From NCBI GenBank assembly GCA_950295325.1, contig OX485805.1, forward strand, positions 186,501 to 250,500: a stretch of DNA of 64,000 bases. Direction: 5' to 3'. Both the position numbers and the translations under genes were made by a program. Positions 34,206 to 45,137 of this stretch are shown here, one piece after another. This stretch comes from Polytrichum commune. Lineage: Eukaryota; Streptophyta; Polytrichopsida; Polytrichales; Polytrichaceae. The notes beneath the pieces were generated by a model. It was not told where the DNA came from. It saw only the letters and a program-made list of their open reading frames with translations, and made no database searches. Positions within the stretch are counted from its first letter, which is position 1. Every line of letters begins with the position of its first letter.

Positions 34206-34529
34206 CTACGCCTTTTCTGCAACACCCGTGAGCTCAAGAAGTCGCATTACCTCATTGTAGCTGAATGTCGGTGCATGAATGAACTTGTCAGTGGCATAGT
34301 CAACCTTGCACAAATACCTGAACAAGTCATACAAGTGCTTGCATGAAACCCACTGACCATTTTTTCCCACTGCCAAAGACAATATTTTCACAAAGTCCGG
34401 GCAAGTACATTGTGGAATATCTGCAATGGAGACAAGGTATGTCTTCTCTTTTTTGGAAACTATGATTATGATGCATCCGTATCCAGGGTATGGAATGGGA
34501 GTCACACCAACCACATAATACCCATCCAT
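34206..34529 (-). pseudogene. SWIM zinc-finger protein, C-terminal fragment
   Basis: About 107 residues. The SWIM pattern CxCxnCxH is complete: IPQCTCPDF, then about 15 residues, then WVSCKHLYDLF. SWIM fingers bind DNA or protein and are common in plant MULE transposases and FAR1-like proteins. The tail FIHAPTFSYNEVMRLLELTG is unfamiliar to me. The frame begins two bases from the CACTA-like terminus of unit C, so the 5' part was probably cut off when unit C inserted. It may be a fragment of a host gene or of another transposon. Confidence 0.65.
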
Positions 34530-34531
34530 AA

Positions 34532-34567
34532 CACTATATTCGTTAAATTGAGACTTTCTCTAGTCTC
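34532..34567 (-). repeat. CACTA-like terminus of unit C
   Basis: CACTATATTCGTTAAATTGAGACTTT at the left end of unit C, the reverse complement of the termini at 26160-26199 and 33662-33697. It lies about 0.5 kb beyond the stop of DDE-like gene 2. No gene was seen from 34568 to 35060. Confidence 0.5.
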
Positions 34568-35060
34568 AAATTAATATATGGATCAAACAACATTCCGTGT
34601 TCCGAAACTATATTGCGAACAATCTCAAATATATTATATGTTCTAATATCCCAAATCTATTATGTGTGGACATAAGCACATATGGTAGAGCACTCAACAC
34701 CAACCTCATCAACAAAAACACTTTGGGTAGAGCACTCCAAACTAGTTTCACCCAAGAAACATATAAAATGATTTCTATTATTAGCATGATCAATAAAATA
34801 TAGACATTGCAACATACAAAGTGCATGCAATAAATGCATATTTCTTCAATGGAAAATTTAGTCCCAAATTTAATAAAAAAATGAACTTCACAATTGTATT
34901 GAAATATAGTAAATGGATATTCATCCAACCCCAAACAATATAGCATTCGCAAGTTCTACCCAAACTTTGCCCCAAGTTTGAGGAGCACACATATGAGTAA
35001 TATATATTCGTCGAATTACTGTTTACACTATAATCATGCTAACACAATCCTACCAACTTC

Positions 35061-38000
35061 TCATTCAACGTGGGTTGCTTCTTCTGCGATCCGAGCAAGG
35101 TTGTCTTTTGCAAAAGTTATGTACTTTTGAGGGATGGACACTGATCCACTATGATTTTTCCGTGGTTTCCATGCTATGAATATGGAATCTGTATCTACCC
35201 AAGATGGACCGTGCTCAGAATCCACCTTCCACCGAAAGTATTGGTTTGTATCCCAGCCTGTATAATGCCGAACAACATCTTCATTCCGTGCTGTCGGTCG
35301 GTAGTACTCTACTTGTATTTGTCGAAAATGAGGGCTGGAAGATACAAAATTTGGATTGGACAAAGCTCTTGCCATCCACACTGGCTTTGCATATGTCTCA
35401 TCTCCAGGACGCAAAATGAACATATAACCTTCATGACAATCCACTGCAATGCGGAAAGATGGTGGGGGACGTTGACTAGCAGGCCCAACGTAATGGTCGT
35501 CCATATCAAACTCCTCACGAACCTCTCCATTACTCAAAAGACTAGCCTCCGAAGCTTGTACATCGATACGAGTTTGTGGCCAAAATCCGTGCCTCAAAGT
35601 ATGAGGGCTATCTTGGTGGAGGTCTGCCAAGGCCGCACGAACACGTGTCCAATAATGTATCCAACTCCCATAACGATGCCAACATGATCCGCCAACATCC
35701 GCTATCTTCAAACTCTCCCAATATTGAATGAAGCCTGATATACCTTTCAAAATATCCTCCAAATTCTTCATGGCTATTGGCTTGCAAGGCCTAGGCTCTC
35801 CATCCGGTAACATGGTCTTCCCATCCGCATCCACGCACCACACAAGGAGACCCTCTGGCGGGCTCCAGTCTTGTGTCGTGCACAACAACTTGTATTGCAT
35901 GGCCGGGATACCATCGTCACGCATGTAGAACCGGAATTGTTGTGCCTTCGTATGGCCAATCAATCGATGAGCTCCACTTCGAATATAAGGTTCTATAAAT
36001 GCCTTGAAGTCTGGCACCTCCTCAATCATATGGGGGATGACGGGAACGTTCTCCAAATCCATGTACGACTTCATCAATAACGGGATTGTAGGAAAATCCT
36101 CCTCCCGCAACTTCATGCTCCACCGTCCAAAAGATGCATCAATATCGTCGTGCGTGTGGCCTACCAATAGGAAGGACACAAAAACCTCCTTGAAAATGCC
36201 TTTCGCAACCAACAACGACCAATATGCAAATACATATCTACTTTTATTGTCCTTGGCACAATTGTCCAATTGGACACGCAAAGTGGGGGGCAACTTCTTG
36301 GCTATCACGGGTTCACTGGGTGGTTCGGGCAACGAATGCAAGCATACATCTTTTCCATCCATCACTGCTTCATATAAAGGTGTTGAACCCGTATTTTCAA
36401 ATAACAATCCTGAAGAATAGGCTGGCGGTTTCTCTAAATCACACAAAAGCCTTGCAAATGACCCTATCGTGTGGTTTGAATCTGCTGGATATAAATCAAG
36501 AGCATAATGGGCAAACTTGACATCACCGTGTCCATGTGCAATCATTCCTACAATGCCAACCCAAAGTGATTAGTATCTATGTATGTCTAAATCGTTTTGA
36601 ATGAATCAATGTTCTCAAGTACATCACATAATAAAATACAACAATATTTAGGGTATGTCAACATTGTTTCGAAGATCACCTGTAACCGATACAGGCAACT
36701 TAAAAAACCCATCCGTGGCCTTGATTCGTTTCGCAAAACATGGGGAGGCTGTTTTGGCATGGTCCATTTTGTCATGGATGACCGTAAGAACTTCCAAGGG
36801 CCTGGAGATGGACAACGCTCTATTTGTGTAGTAATCATTACGGTGTGCCTCTTGCATGTTTACGTGCTTGAAATAGTTCAATTGATGCACCGCAAACGAC
36901 TCGGTACCCATCGTGTGTGCATCCCGAAGGCACTTCAACTTCTCGCAATTAGAGCACCTTGCAAATTTGTCCCCTCGTCTTTTTGTAATGTATTCGCTGA
37001 AGTTTGCTTTCTTGATTGCACTCAATTTTGACGATGAAATTGGCTCCAACCCAATCTTCTCCCCAACTGCATTTACATCCAACAATATGTCTTTCCATTT
37101 TGTGCCTGTGGGAAGAACTTTCTCCACAACCTTTTCACCAGTTGTGAGTGTGCGTGTTTTGTGCGGCATTGCATCGGCAAGTGGGACAATTATGGTTGCT
37201 AGAGTGGCCATTGCTTGCCTTGTTGCTTCCCTAGGTTTCTTTAAACCCACGTTCCCATGGTGACGGGACCGGCGGCCTTCCTTGGCATAAGCAGCTTGTC
37301 TATAAAAGTCCGCTTTCGACACACCATGAATGGTGTACCATGCCTTGCAACACACGTCTATGCTCTTAATGGTGATGACCTTGCGACCTGCCCCATTCAC
37401 ATGTATCGCCCTATGCACATCAAGTTTTTTGGTGGATCTTAGACAGAAATCACCAAGCCACATTTCTTCGCGGATGGCCAACAATTTATCCCGGGGAAAC
37501 AATTGGCAACAACGATGCACACAACAATCCTTTGTGGCAACTTCTCTAATGGACTCCTCCCCGAGCAACCTTTGACGTTTACAATCAGTTGCAGACGGAG
37601 CAGGACGTGCCAATGTATCGTACTTTCTTTGACCCTTGCGTGGCCGCATGTTTGATTGCTGCTCTTTTTGGATTTGCAAGTGTCGTTGCTCATGTTCACA
37701 CAAGGAAACACCATCAATCGTGACATTCCTCAATGGCCACCTCCGGAGGAAGAACCTATGAGTGGGATCCACCTCGGAATGAACGAGCGACTCCAATATG
37801 ACAACCCCAACGTCCTCGGTGCCAAGCGGGTTTTCATCAATGCAATCTTGTGGATGGGTGTTGCGACAAATCCCCTCCGCCACAACAACTCCACTGTCAT
37901 TAAGAAGTACCACCTCCAAATTCACCCATGAAGCCCTTGAGAGTCCCGTACATTCAGCAATGGGACATTGCGGTACGGAAGGCGAAGGTAAATCCAAATG

Positions 38001-38123
38001 ATCTTCATCTGCACTGTCAGCCAAAGTATCCTCCCCGACAATGTCTATCTCATCCTCAGATGCAGATGGCCAAGTGGCCATATCTTCAGATGACCAATCC
38101 CCTCTTTCACTAAACCCATTCAT
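35061..38123 (-). CDS. DDE-transposase-like protein, unit C copy, intact
   Basis: Exons 38123-36680 and 36547-35061 join across a 132-bp GT-AG intron to give 976 residues without a stop. The intron splits a Gly codon (SVT-G-MIAHGHGD). The ATG follows a TGTGTAG acceptor, implying a leader intron. Order: acidic N-terminus (~70 residues); DCCVHRCCQLFPRDK; a Cys pair motif CSNCEKLKCLRDAH; LSISRPLEVLTVIHDKMDHAKTA; then exon 2 with VQLDNCAKDNKSRYVFAYWSLL and LVGHTHDDIDASFGRW. The C-terminus is about 200 residues of chromo/BAH-like unknown character. Such LDNxxxxNK plus GHTHxDID proteins resemble the DUF7869 group, thought to be transposon-derived with an RNase H-like fold. Catalysis is inferred, not shown. 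Confidence 0.8.
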
Positions 38124-38280
38124 TCTGCCTACACACATGAACATTGAACCTTATCAAGAAACCACAAAAATTGTAGGTTCCAATCGAATAATACAAAAAC
38201 CATTTTTTATATATACAATATTGCAAATACACAGTGTTCATACATGTTCATATGAATGCTATGCCATTGGCTTTGTAAAG

Positions 38281-39200
38281 GTTTGGGTTGGCCAGTGGAC
38301 ACACTATCATTTAGAGCCCATCCACACGGTGGGTTTGAGTTTGGGTCGACCAAACCTTGTGGCACGATGGGATCATGGTCATCCAGACTCCATCCAAACA
38401 GTGGGGATAAATTGGGTTGACCGACCCAAACCTTTTCGCAAGATGGGTTCAGGCTCATAACAGAGAGCACCCACACAGTGGGGATGGATTGGGTAGACCG
38501 TCCCAAATTATGTAAGGGCAATGGGATGTGTCAAACCTAGTACATGCCCACTGTGGGATAAGGTTTGGGTCGACCGACCCAAACCTTGAGGGGTAAGATG
38601 GACTCCGTGTCCACCCTAGTACCTGCCTCATGAGGGTATAGGTTTGGGTCGACCGACCCAAACCTTGAGGGGTAAGATGGACTCCGTGTCCACCCTAGTA
38701 CCTGCCTCATGAGGGTATAGGTTTGGGTCGACCGACCCAAACCTTGAGGGGCAGGATGGACTCCGTGTCCACCCTAGTACCTGCCTCATGAGCGTATAGG
38801 TTTGGGTCGACCGACCCAAACCTTGAGGGCCTGGATGGGCTCCTTGTCCACTCTAGACCCTGCCTCACGAGGGGATAGGTTTGGGTCGACCGACCCAAAC
38901 CTTGAGGGCCTGGATGGGCTCCTTGTCCACTCTAGACCCTGCCTCACGAGGGGATAGGTTTGGGTCGACCGACCCAAACCTTGAGGGCCAGGATGGGCTC
39001 CTTGTCCACTCTAGACCCTGCCTCACGAGGGGATAGGTTTGGGTCGACCGACCCAAACTTTGAGGGGCAGGATGGACTCCGTGTCCACCCTAGTACCTGC
39101 CTCATGAGAGTAAAGGTTTCGGTCGACCGACCCAAACCTGATCAGGGTCAGGCTGAAACCCGCCCACAGTAGCGGAGGGGTTTGGGTCGACCGACCCAAA
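38281..39200. repeat. Palindrome array C1 (leader of DDE-like gene 2)
   Basis: Eight copies starting at 38564, 38643, 38722, 38801, 38880, 38959, 39038 and 39117, exactly 79 bp apart, plus one at 39181 and decayed copies near 38337 and 38405. Arms are AGGTTTGGGTCG and CGACCCAAACCT, and the centre is AC in every intact copy. Spacers are near-identical and fall into two types (CCTGCCTCATGAGGGTATAG and CCTGCCTCACGAGGGGATAG). The array lies between promoter and ATG. Confidence 0.97.
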
Positions 39201-39280
39201 CCTGATAAGAGTCACGCTAAAACCCTCAAAATCCGGCGGATAATGCGAAATGTGTTGTTTTTGAGCTCATTGCAAAGTTC

Positions 39281-39350
39281 ATGGTGGGCTTCCATGCTGT
39301 GGGTAGGTGCTCATGAACTTGCATGCTGTGGATAAGTGCTAATGAACGGC
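39281..39350 (+). repeat. Short ~31-bp tandem repeat
   Basis: CATGCTGTGGGTAGGTGCTCATGAACTTG occurs twice with small changes, beside the palindrome array in the presumed leader of DDE-like gene 2. Confidence 0.6.
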
Positions 39351-39450
39351 AGCATGCACGAACCTTGAAGTATAGCTCCGACTAAGAGTTCTCTCTACGA
39401 ATTCAATAGTGGGAGAAGAGCAATAAAAGACAGACTTTTGGGGGGTGCGT

Positions 39451-39507
39451 CCCTTTATACTATCCACCTCCGTTTCTCGGACTTCCTCATTGGATGCCTT
39501 TCCCGCC
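39451..39507 (-). promoter_or_regulatory. Promoter of DDE-like gene 2
   Basis: On the minus strand, in order: TTTCCCGCC complement (E2F-like, 39499-39507), CCAAT (39489-39493), TATAAAGGG (39451-39459). The spacing fits a TATA promoter starting near 39425. It would transcribe leftwards through array C1 to the ATG at 38123. Sequence and order agree with unit B (30529-30610). Confidence 0.55.
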
Positions 39508-39873
39508 TTCTTCTCCTGCAGAGGTTATTTCAAACCTCCTGACATAATTCCCCGTTTTTTTTTTATAGTAGAAAATGCACATCTTTCAATGCCCCTCTGA
39601 TACCCCAGCCGTCATATGACTTAGTCTATGATATTTAATTTTTTTTTTTTGTCTTGTGTGGATATGACATACGCCGTTGGGAGGAAGGGTGGCGGCCACA
39701 TTAATTTTTTCAAGTGTCATGACGGTATATTTTAACAAATATTTTAACTCCATTCAATGCTTTCAAGTGTAAACCTATTTAGGTGGGGTTTGGGCCATTT
39801 GGAGGCTGCAATTATGAAAGGGTTTCCAAGGCTTGAGGCCATTGTCGTGATGAATAAAATTATTTATTTGTCT

Positions 39874-39893
39874 CCCCTAAACCCTAAACCCTA
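39874..39893 (-). repeat. Telomere-like repeat
   Basis: CCCTAAACCCTAAACCCTA, nearly three plant-type units. Confidence 0.85.
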
Positions 39894-41490
39894 GAACATT
39901 GCTCTATTATCTCGCATGCAAGTGTGCCAATGAGGAACGTATGTGGACGTTGTTAAAGGGATACTAACTACCAATGTCGCTTTTTAGTTCAATCTGTTAA
40001 TGATATTTGAATCCATCTTGAAGTTCACTTCAAGTTTACTAATGTGTGGCCTTCGTGGCTCTTCGTGGCGCCAACCATCAAATGACATTGCTAATTCCAT
40101 GATGAAATAACTACACAAAATATGGGGTGTGTGTTTCATTATATTTAGTGTTGTTACCACCCTACTATGCTCAACATTAATTTTTAAATCTTTGACAATT
40201 ACTGTTACACATAAATGTGTCGCTTACCTTCTACTTTCACGTATATTTTTTCTTTTCACATCCTTCCTAACACTAATTGCAAACATGTAAATTCCACATA
40301 TTACCATAGATGATACTTATTGTGAGAGTTTACATTTTATGTCACTGACTTTCATATGGTTATTGATATTTAGTGCATGCGCTTGTATATAGGGTATCAA
40401 ACACTAGATATCATATTTTGTGTAGTTGGGTTTTGTAACTTAAGTTATTTGTGATTTGACCTGTCAAAAAAATGTCCCTACAATAAATAACATATTTAGA
40501 GTTTGATACACTAAATACGAACGCATCTACTCAATACTAATACCACTATGAAAGTAAGTAACATCAAACATTGTAAACTCAAACACTCAATATTATCTAT
40601 GGTAATATGTTGAAGTTACATGTTTGAATATAGTGTTAGTAAGGATATGGAAAAAAAATGATAAAGAAAGATCTCCAATATATCTTCCAATATCCTATAA
40701 CAATATTTGTCAAAAAAATTAAAATTATTGTTGATGGGGGTAGACTGTCTCATTTTATGTGCCTATGACATGCACCATTGGGAAGAAAATGATATTTGAT
40801 AACTGATTTTGAGAACCCATCCTCCACAACTTCACATTGATGCATTGCATACAAATTAAATTATGTACTTCCAAGATATTACTCTACTTGGACTCAAATA
40901 TTATGGTTTATTTCAAATAATATCTTGACAATATATGTGGCAACATTATGAAACTTCATATAGCTGAAGCCACCAAATACAATTACAGTTTATGTCGTTA
41001 TGAAGACTTTCACATGAGGACTTATACATTGAAAACAAGGAATTGATCTCATGACAAATTTGAATAAATTGGCCAACTTTCAATTTGCAACAATAAAATG
41101 AGATAAGCTTTAAAAGAACATGTGACGTTTGTAATGTGTGCACACAACGTTGATCCATTGTCCAACATACAAGTGTGGCAATGGATAACCTATGTGAAAG
41201 GCATTAATGGGAATTCCATCACGAATAGGACTTTTTAGTTCACTCTTTCAAGGATGTTTGAAACTATCATGAAGTCCATTTGAAATCTAGTATGAAGATC
41301 ATATATACTATAATCAAGTTATTATACTCTTCTTTTTAGACAGACATTGTTATAACTTAATATTGGTTGACATGATCGTGAGCACATATGATTAGGATGT
41401 TGTCAAGACAATATACATTTGTATTGGAAACTACAAGCACTAAGGCCCTGTCATTTAACCTTATGTGCCATTCATTTAAGGCTTGCGGTG

Positions 41491-41518
41491 TTTAGGGTTT
41501 AGGGTTTAGGGTTTAGGT
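41491..41518 (+). repeat. Telomere-like repeat
   Basis: Four TTTAGGG units, opposite in orientation to 39874-39893. Confidence 0.9.
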
Positions 41519-42268
41519 TGGAGGGATCATCGAACATCAAGCTTAATGCTTACATGGCTTCATATGATGTTGAACTCCATGGGGTTGCAGTAGATAAATT
41601 TGTAATCTTTGTGTATCTCCCATGTACTTCAAATGTCAACTTCTATGTACTGATATAAATGTTGAATTTAATGCTACTTGGGTGGGTAATATCCATTGTA
41701 GGCTAGAGCCTTATCTTCTACGAACTTGGGTTATAGAAATTACAATAGAGAGCACTAAACCCTTGACCATGTAAATTGTCACCATATTTTAATTGTTGCA
41801 CCGTGCAATTGCATTTGAGGATTGCAATATACTTATGAAACACTCCTCTTAGACTTTGTATCGCTCTCATCTTACTCCATATGACTACAATATTCAAATA
41901 CTAAAACAAATAATGGATTCATTCTATGATGTAAGCAATTCCAACGCGGGACCATTGAATTGAACACCATTAAAATCAGAGTTGGTGATGGTGTTAATTT
42001 TGTGCAATACCTTAGGCTATGTTGCTTTTCGATTTTTGGGCTAAGCCTATATAGATAGCGGCTTAGAAGGCCGGGGCCGGGCTTCGGCGGGCAGGAGGCC
42101 GGGTGGCCGCTAGGCGCCAGGTGTGCACCCCAGAAGCCTCGGGTAGCCACCATCACCAATAAGGTGTTGACACATGGCAGGGTGGCTGCTCGCGAGGCTT
42201 GTGAGCCGTAGATGGGCTCGGGGCGCTCCCATGGCCCAGATTGGGTCCCATGGCGACCCCTCTAACTC

Positions 42269-42276
42269 TATAAATA
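42269..42276 (+). promoter_or_regulatory. TATA box of unit C ParB-like gene
   Basis: TATAAATA lies in a GC-rich island (42060-42400) and is followed by a CT-rich start region (CTCCCTCCTTTCTCTCCCTC). Transcription probably starts near 42300. Confidence 0.6.
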
Positions 42277-42299
42277 TCCCTCCGCGCCAAGCTCCCTCC

Positions 42300-42995
42300 T
42301 TTCTCTCCCTCGTTTCTGACTCCTTGTCGTGAAGCGTCGCCTCCCTTGAAGCGGCGCCTCCGCCTAGCCCCAACCTTTCGGCTCCGTCTCACCTTCCTTT
42401 CCCATTCTCTCCTTCTTGCATTGTCTCACCTTCATTCTCCTTCTGGCATTGTCTCACCTTCATTCTCTCATTCTCTCTTCTTCTTGTGAGGGTTTAGGAG
42501 TGATTGTAGTGTGTGTTTATTGTTTAGGGTAGTATTTTTGTGTAAAAGTATCCGCATTGAGTGATTGAGTGTGTTTGTGTGTAAAAGTATCCGCATTGAG
42601 TGTGTTTGTTGTTTAGGAGTGTTGTTTATTTAAAAATACGACCATTGAGTGATTTCAGAGTGTGTTTGTTGGTTAGGAGTGTGTTTTTGTATTAAAGTGC
42701 GCGCTTGTAGTGATTTCAGAGTGTTTTTGTTGTTTTGAAGTGTGTTTTTGTTCTTAAGTTATTTGAGTGATTTCAGACTGCTTAGGGTTTTGTTGGAAGG
42801 ATCAGGTTGTTGCAAAAACAAACTATTGAGTGCATCTGAGATTAAGAGTGTGTGTGAGTTGTTTGTGAAATCCAGTGAGAGGAATTTTAGTGAGTGTTAG
42901 TGATATCTGAGTGTTCAGGTGTAATCTGATTCTAAGAATCAGATTGGCAAAACCTATTGGCAAAACAACATCAGATTGGCAGAGCTTGCATCAAG
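42300..42995 (+). other. 5' leader exon of unit C ParB-like gene
   Basis: Non-coding and pyrimidine-rich. It contains repeated TTCTCCTTC.GCATTGTCTCACC (42405-42470) and GTGTGTTTGTTGTTTAGGAGTG units (42500-42740). It ends at a good donor, CATCAAG/GTAACT, at 42995/42996. The intron 42996-43592 ends CTTACAG immediately before the ATG and carries three palindromes. Confidence 0.5.
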
Positions 42996-43180
42996 GTAAC
43001 TAATTTCACTCAACATAACATGCTTCATATCCTTTAGGGTCTTCATGCATATACAATGCATAAGCATTGTATATGCAGCGTAAGACATTATGTATGAATA
43101 TTGAAACACTACGGTTTCGGTAGACGCCCGAAACCTCTATATTAAACCCCAAACCCATAAAGAATTAACTGGGCAGCTAG

Positions 43181-43565
43181 TTTGGGTCGAACGACCCAAA
43201 CTCTGCAACCTACAAATCCAATATCCCAAAATAAACATCCTTCCCACCATCAACAAGAAATTATATTCAAATGGCTATAATTTGAAATCGTCTGATATTT
43301 GTTGGCATGTCCACATACGTCTAGCGCGGCCCTAGAAGGTCACCAAAAATTGCTCTCCTGTTGGATAATTTGACCTCTACACAATATTCAATATATTCAT
43401 ATTCTTAAGACCCGAACTCTACCAATAATTCTTATACGATTAGGCTATTCGAGGCTTGGGTTTGGGTCGGTCGACCCAAACCTATTCATGATGGCCAGTA
43501 GAGCACCCTTCAATTCGCACTGATGTTCAATCCAAGTTGAAAAACTTTGGGTCGATCGACCTAAA
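43181..43565. repeat. Three class C palindromes in the leader intron
   Basis: TTTGGGTCG-NN-CGACCCAAA at 43181-43200 (centre AA), 43461-43480 (GT) and 43546-43565 (AT, one mismatch in the right arm). Confidence 0.95.
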
Positions 43566-43592
43566 CTAACAATTTTGTTTCTGGACTTACAG

Positions 43593-44942
43593 ATGACCAC
43601 TAAAAAGAGACCTGGAGAGAGGTGGTTCATGCTCGCCCCAGACCACCTTTGGGAGGAGTACGAAACTCCACAGGACGACTCATACGTCCCAAAGGACGGG
43701 ATCATTCTTGCGTGGTCCGTTCAGGTTGTGAAAGCCTCCCAGTACAAGCTCTTGTTCGTGGTGAAAGTGGGGACCCACGAGCAACACACCTGGGCAACGC
43801 TGACGGGATGGGAGGTTGCTTCCGTCCAAGCTCTCGGGGAGCACGTTGACGTTATTCTAGAGAACTCCGCAGTGCAGAACGTGCATATGTTCATGCACCA
43901 ATTCTCCGAGGCTTTCGACCCCCTATACGCCAAGGAGACGTGCGTTGACCCGGAGATAATAAAACCGGAGACCATCTTCATAGATGGCACTGTATCGAAC
44001 ATCAAGGTCGCTAGCAGGTTCACAAAACTGAAACAAACGATCACGGTTTTGAATAAAGCGTTGCAAAGCAAACCAAAAACGCAACAGCCTGTCAGGCGGA
44101 AGGCCAAGATAGAAGAAGGAGCAAGTTCCTCCAGACCCCAATCTGTGAGGATTCCGCTGGCGGTTCCAGCAGATTCTAGAAGACTGAGCACTACCTCGAC
44201 TCCGGCTGATAGCGAGACGCCAACTCCTTCAGGAAGCCGGCAAACGACCCCGTCCGGAAGCCGGCAGACGACCCCGTCGAAAAGGGCAAGGGAGTCATCA
44301 GTCATGACCACCGAGCCAGTTTCGCCAGAGTTGCGGATGCCCAAGCCTGGCCAAGAGGTTGATGCTGGGGAAATTCAAAAAATCAACGACAATTTTGAGA
44401 CGAAATGCCTCCATTGTTTCTTCATGGGCAGGGACTTCAAGTTCGAGGTGAACATTGCACAATGCCACCTTGCGCCACCCGAAAAGTGTGTCCGAGCCAA
44501 GGAGGATGCCTATGTCGACTGGATGGTCGCTCAAATCTTGGGCGGGCAGTTCAAGGACGACAGGCAGACAATTGTCGTGATGCCCCAGGGGCTAAAAAGA
44601 ATGCCTACAGCTGATATGTGGCCGGCGATTTCTAAAGGAGATTTCTGGCTGATTGACGGCCAACACAGTGTCGAGGCCTCCAAAAAAATCCAGCTGATGA
44701 CTGAATGGGACGACCCCAACAACCAGAAGGAGAAGCTCAAGGTATGGAAGACACTGGTGGTTTGGTCGGACAACGAGACCGTCCTCAGTGACATCTCCAG
44801 GTTTTTCAACATGGGGAATAAAAAGAGGGCGTATCAGGCATCTTGGATTAGGAATATAATGGCCTCGAGGGATGTGTGGGAGTTCTATGGCAGGCCTCCC
44901 AAGGAAAGGGAGAATGCAAAAGACAAGATTCCAAAATGGGAG
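43593..44942 (+). pseudogene. ParB/DGQHR-like protein, unit C copy, coding exon 1
   Basis: 450 codons from the ATG after the CTTACAG acceptor to the donor GGAG/GTGAGT. Residues 1-190 are an unrecognised conserved N-terminus (MTTKKR here, MASKKR in unit A). Then a Ser/Thr/Pro linker with duplicated TPSGSRQT. Residues 255-430 resemble ParB-N: FEVNIAQCHLAPPEKCVR, VAQILGGQFKDDRQTIVVMP, then GDFWLIDGQHSVEASKKI (DGQHS at 355-359), then FNMGNKKRAYQASW. Bacterial ParB and DGQHR/DndB proteins have a like order of hydrophobic strand, xDGxHR box and A-K helix; here Arg is replaced by Ser. No helix-turn-helix seen. Labelled pseudogene because later exons carry stops. Confidence 0.75.
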
Positions 44943-44951
44943 GTGAGTAAG

Positions 44952-45077
44952 TTTGGGTCGATCGACCCAAATTCTTGTATTGTTTTATTTTCTTCGCAAG
45001 TTTGGGTCGATCGACCCAAACTGCTGGATTGTCTTATAGTCTTCATGAGATTTAAAGTTTGGGTCGATCGACCCAAA
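44952..45077. repeat. Three class C palindromes in intron 1
   Basis: TTTGGGTCG-AT-CGACCCAAA at 44952-44971, 45001-45020 and 45058-45077, perfect 20-mers inside the 195-bp intron 44943-45137. All three have the same centre. Confidence 0.97.
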
Positions 45078-45137
45078 CTGCTGTTCCATTTTTTTCATGA
45101 TGTGTTCTCTAACATATGTTCTTGACTTCATGTACAG

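Larger units (their letters stand above)
39510..42260. other. AT-rich centre of unit C, no genes seen
   Basis: No coding sequence. Telomere-like repeats at 39874-39893 and 41491-41518. A diverged direct duplication links 39905-40035 with 41157-41285 (CAAGTGTG.CAATG...TTTTTAGTTCA). Confidence 0.65.

Noticed and set aside
38537-39135. Overlapping open frames giving MGRSTQT...FGSVDPN and VWVGRPKP peptides
   Set aside because: They are translations of the palindrome in different frames over the 79-bp repeat, with no start context and no conservation beyond the DNA repeat.
10390-39200. CRISPR-like appearance of regularly spaced repeats
   Set aside because: The repeats are palindromes in a plant-type genome, the spacers are repeated or AT-rich, there are no cas genes, and copies lie in introns and an exon.
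39397-39411. ACGAATTCAATAGTG as the second CACTA-like end of unit C
   Set aside because: It lies downstream of the predicted TATA start of DDE-like gene 2, lacks the hairpin, and the flanking bases do not match those at 34529-34531.
41491-41518. A true chromosome end
   Set aside because: Only four telomere units, with ordinary sequence on both sides.
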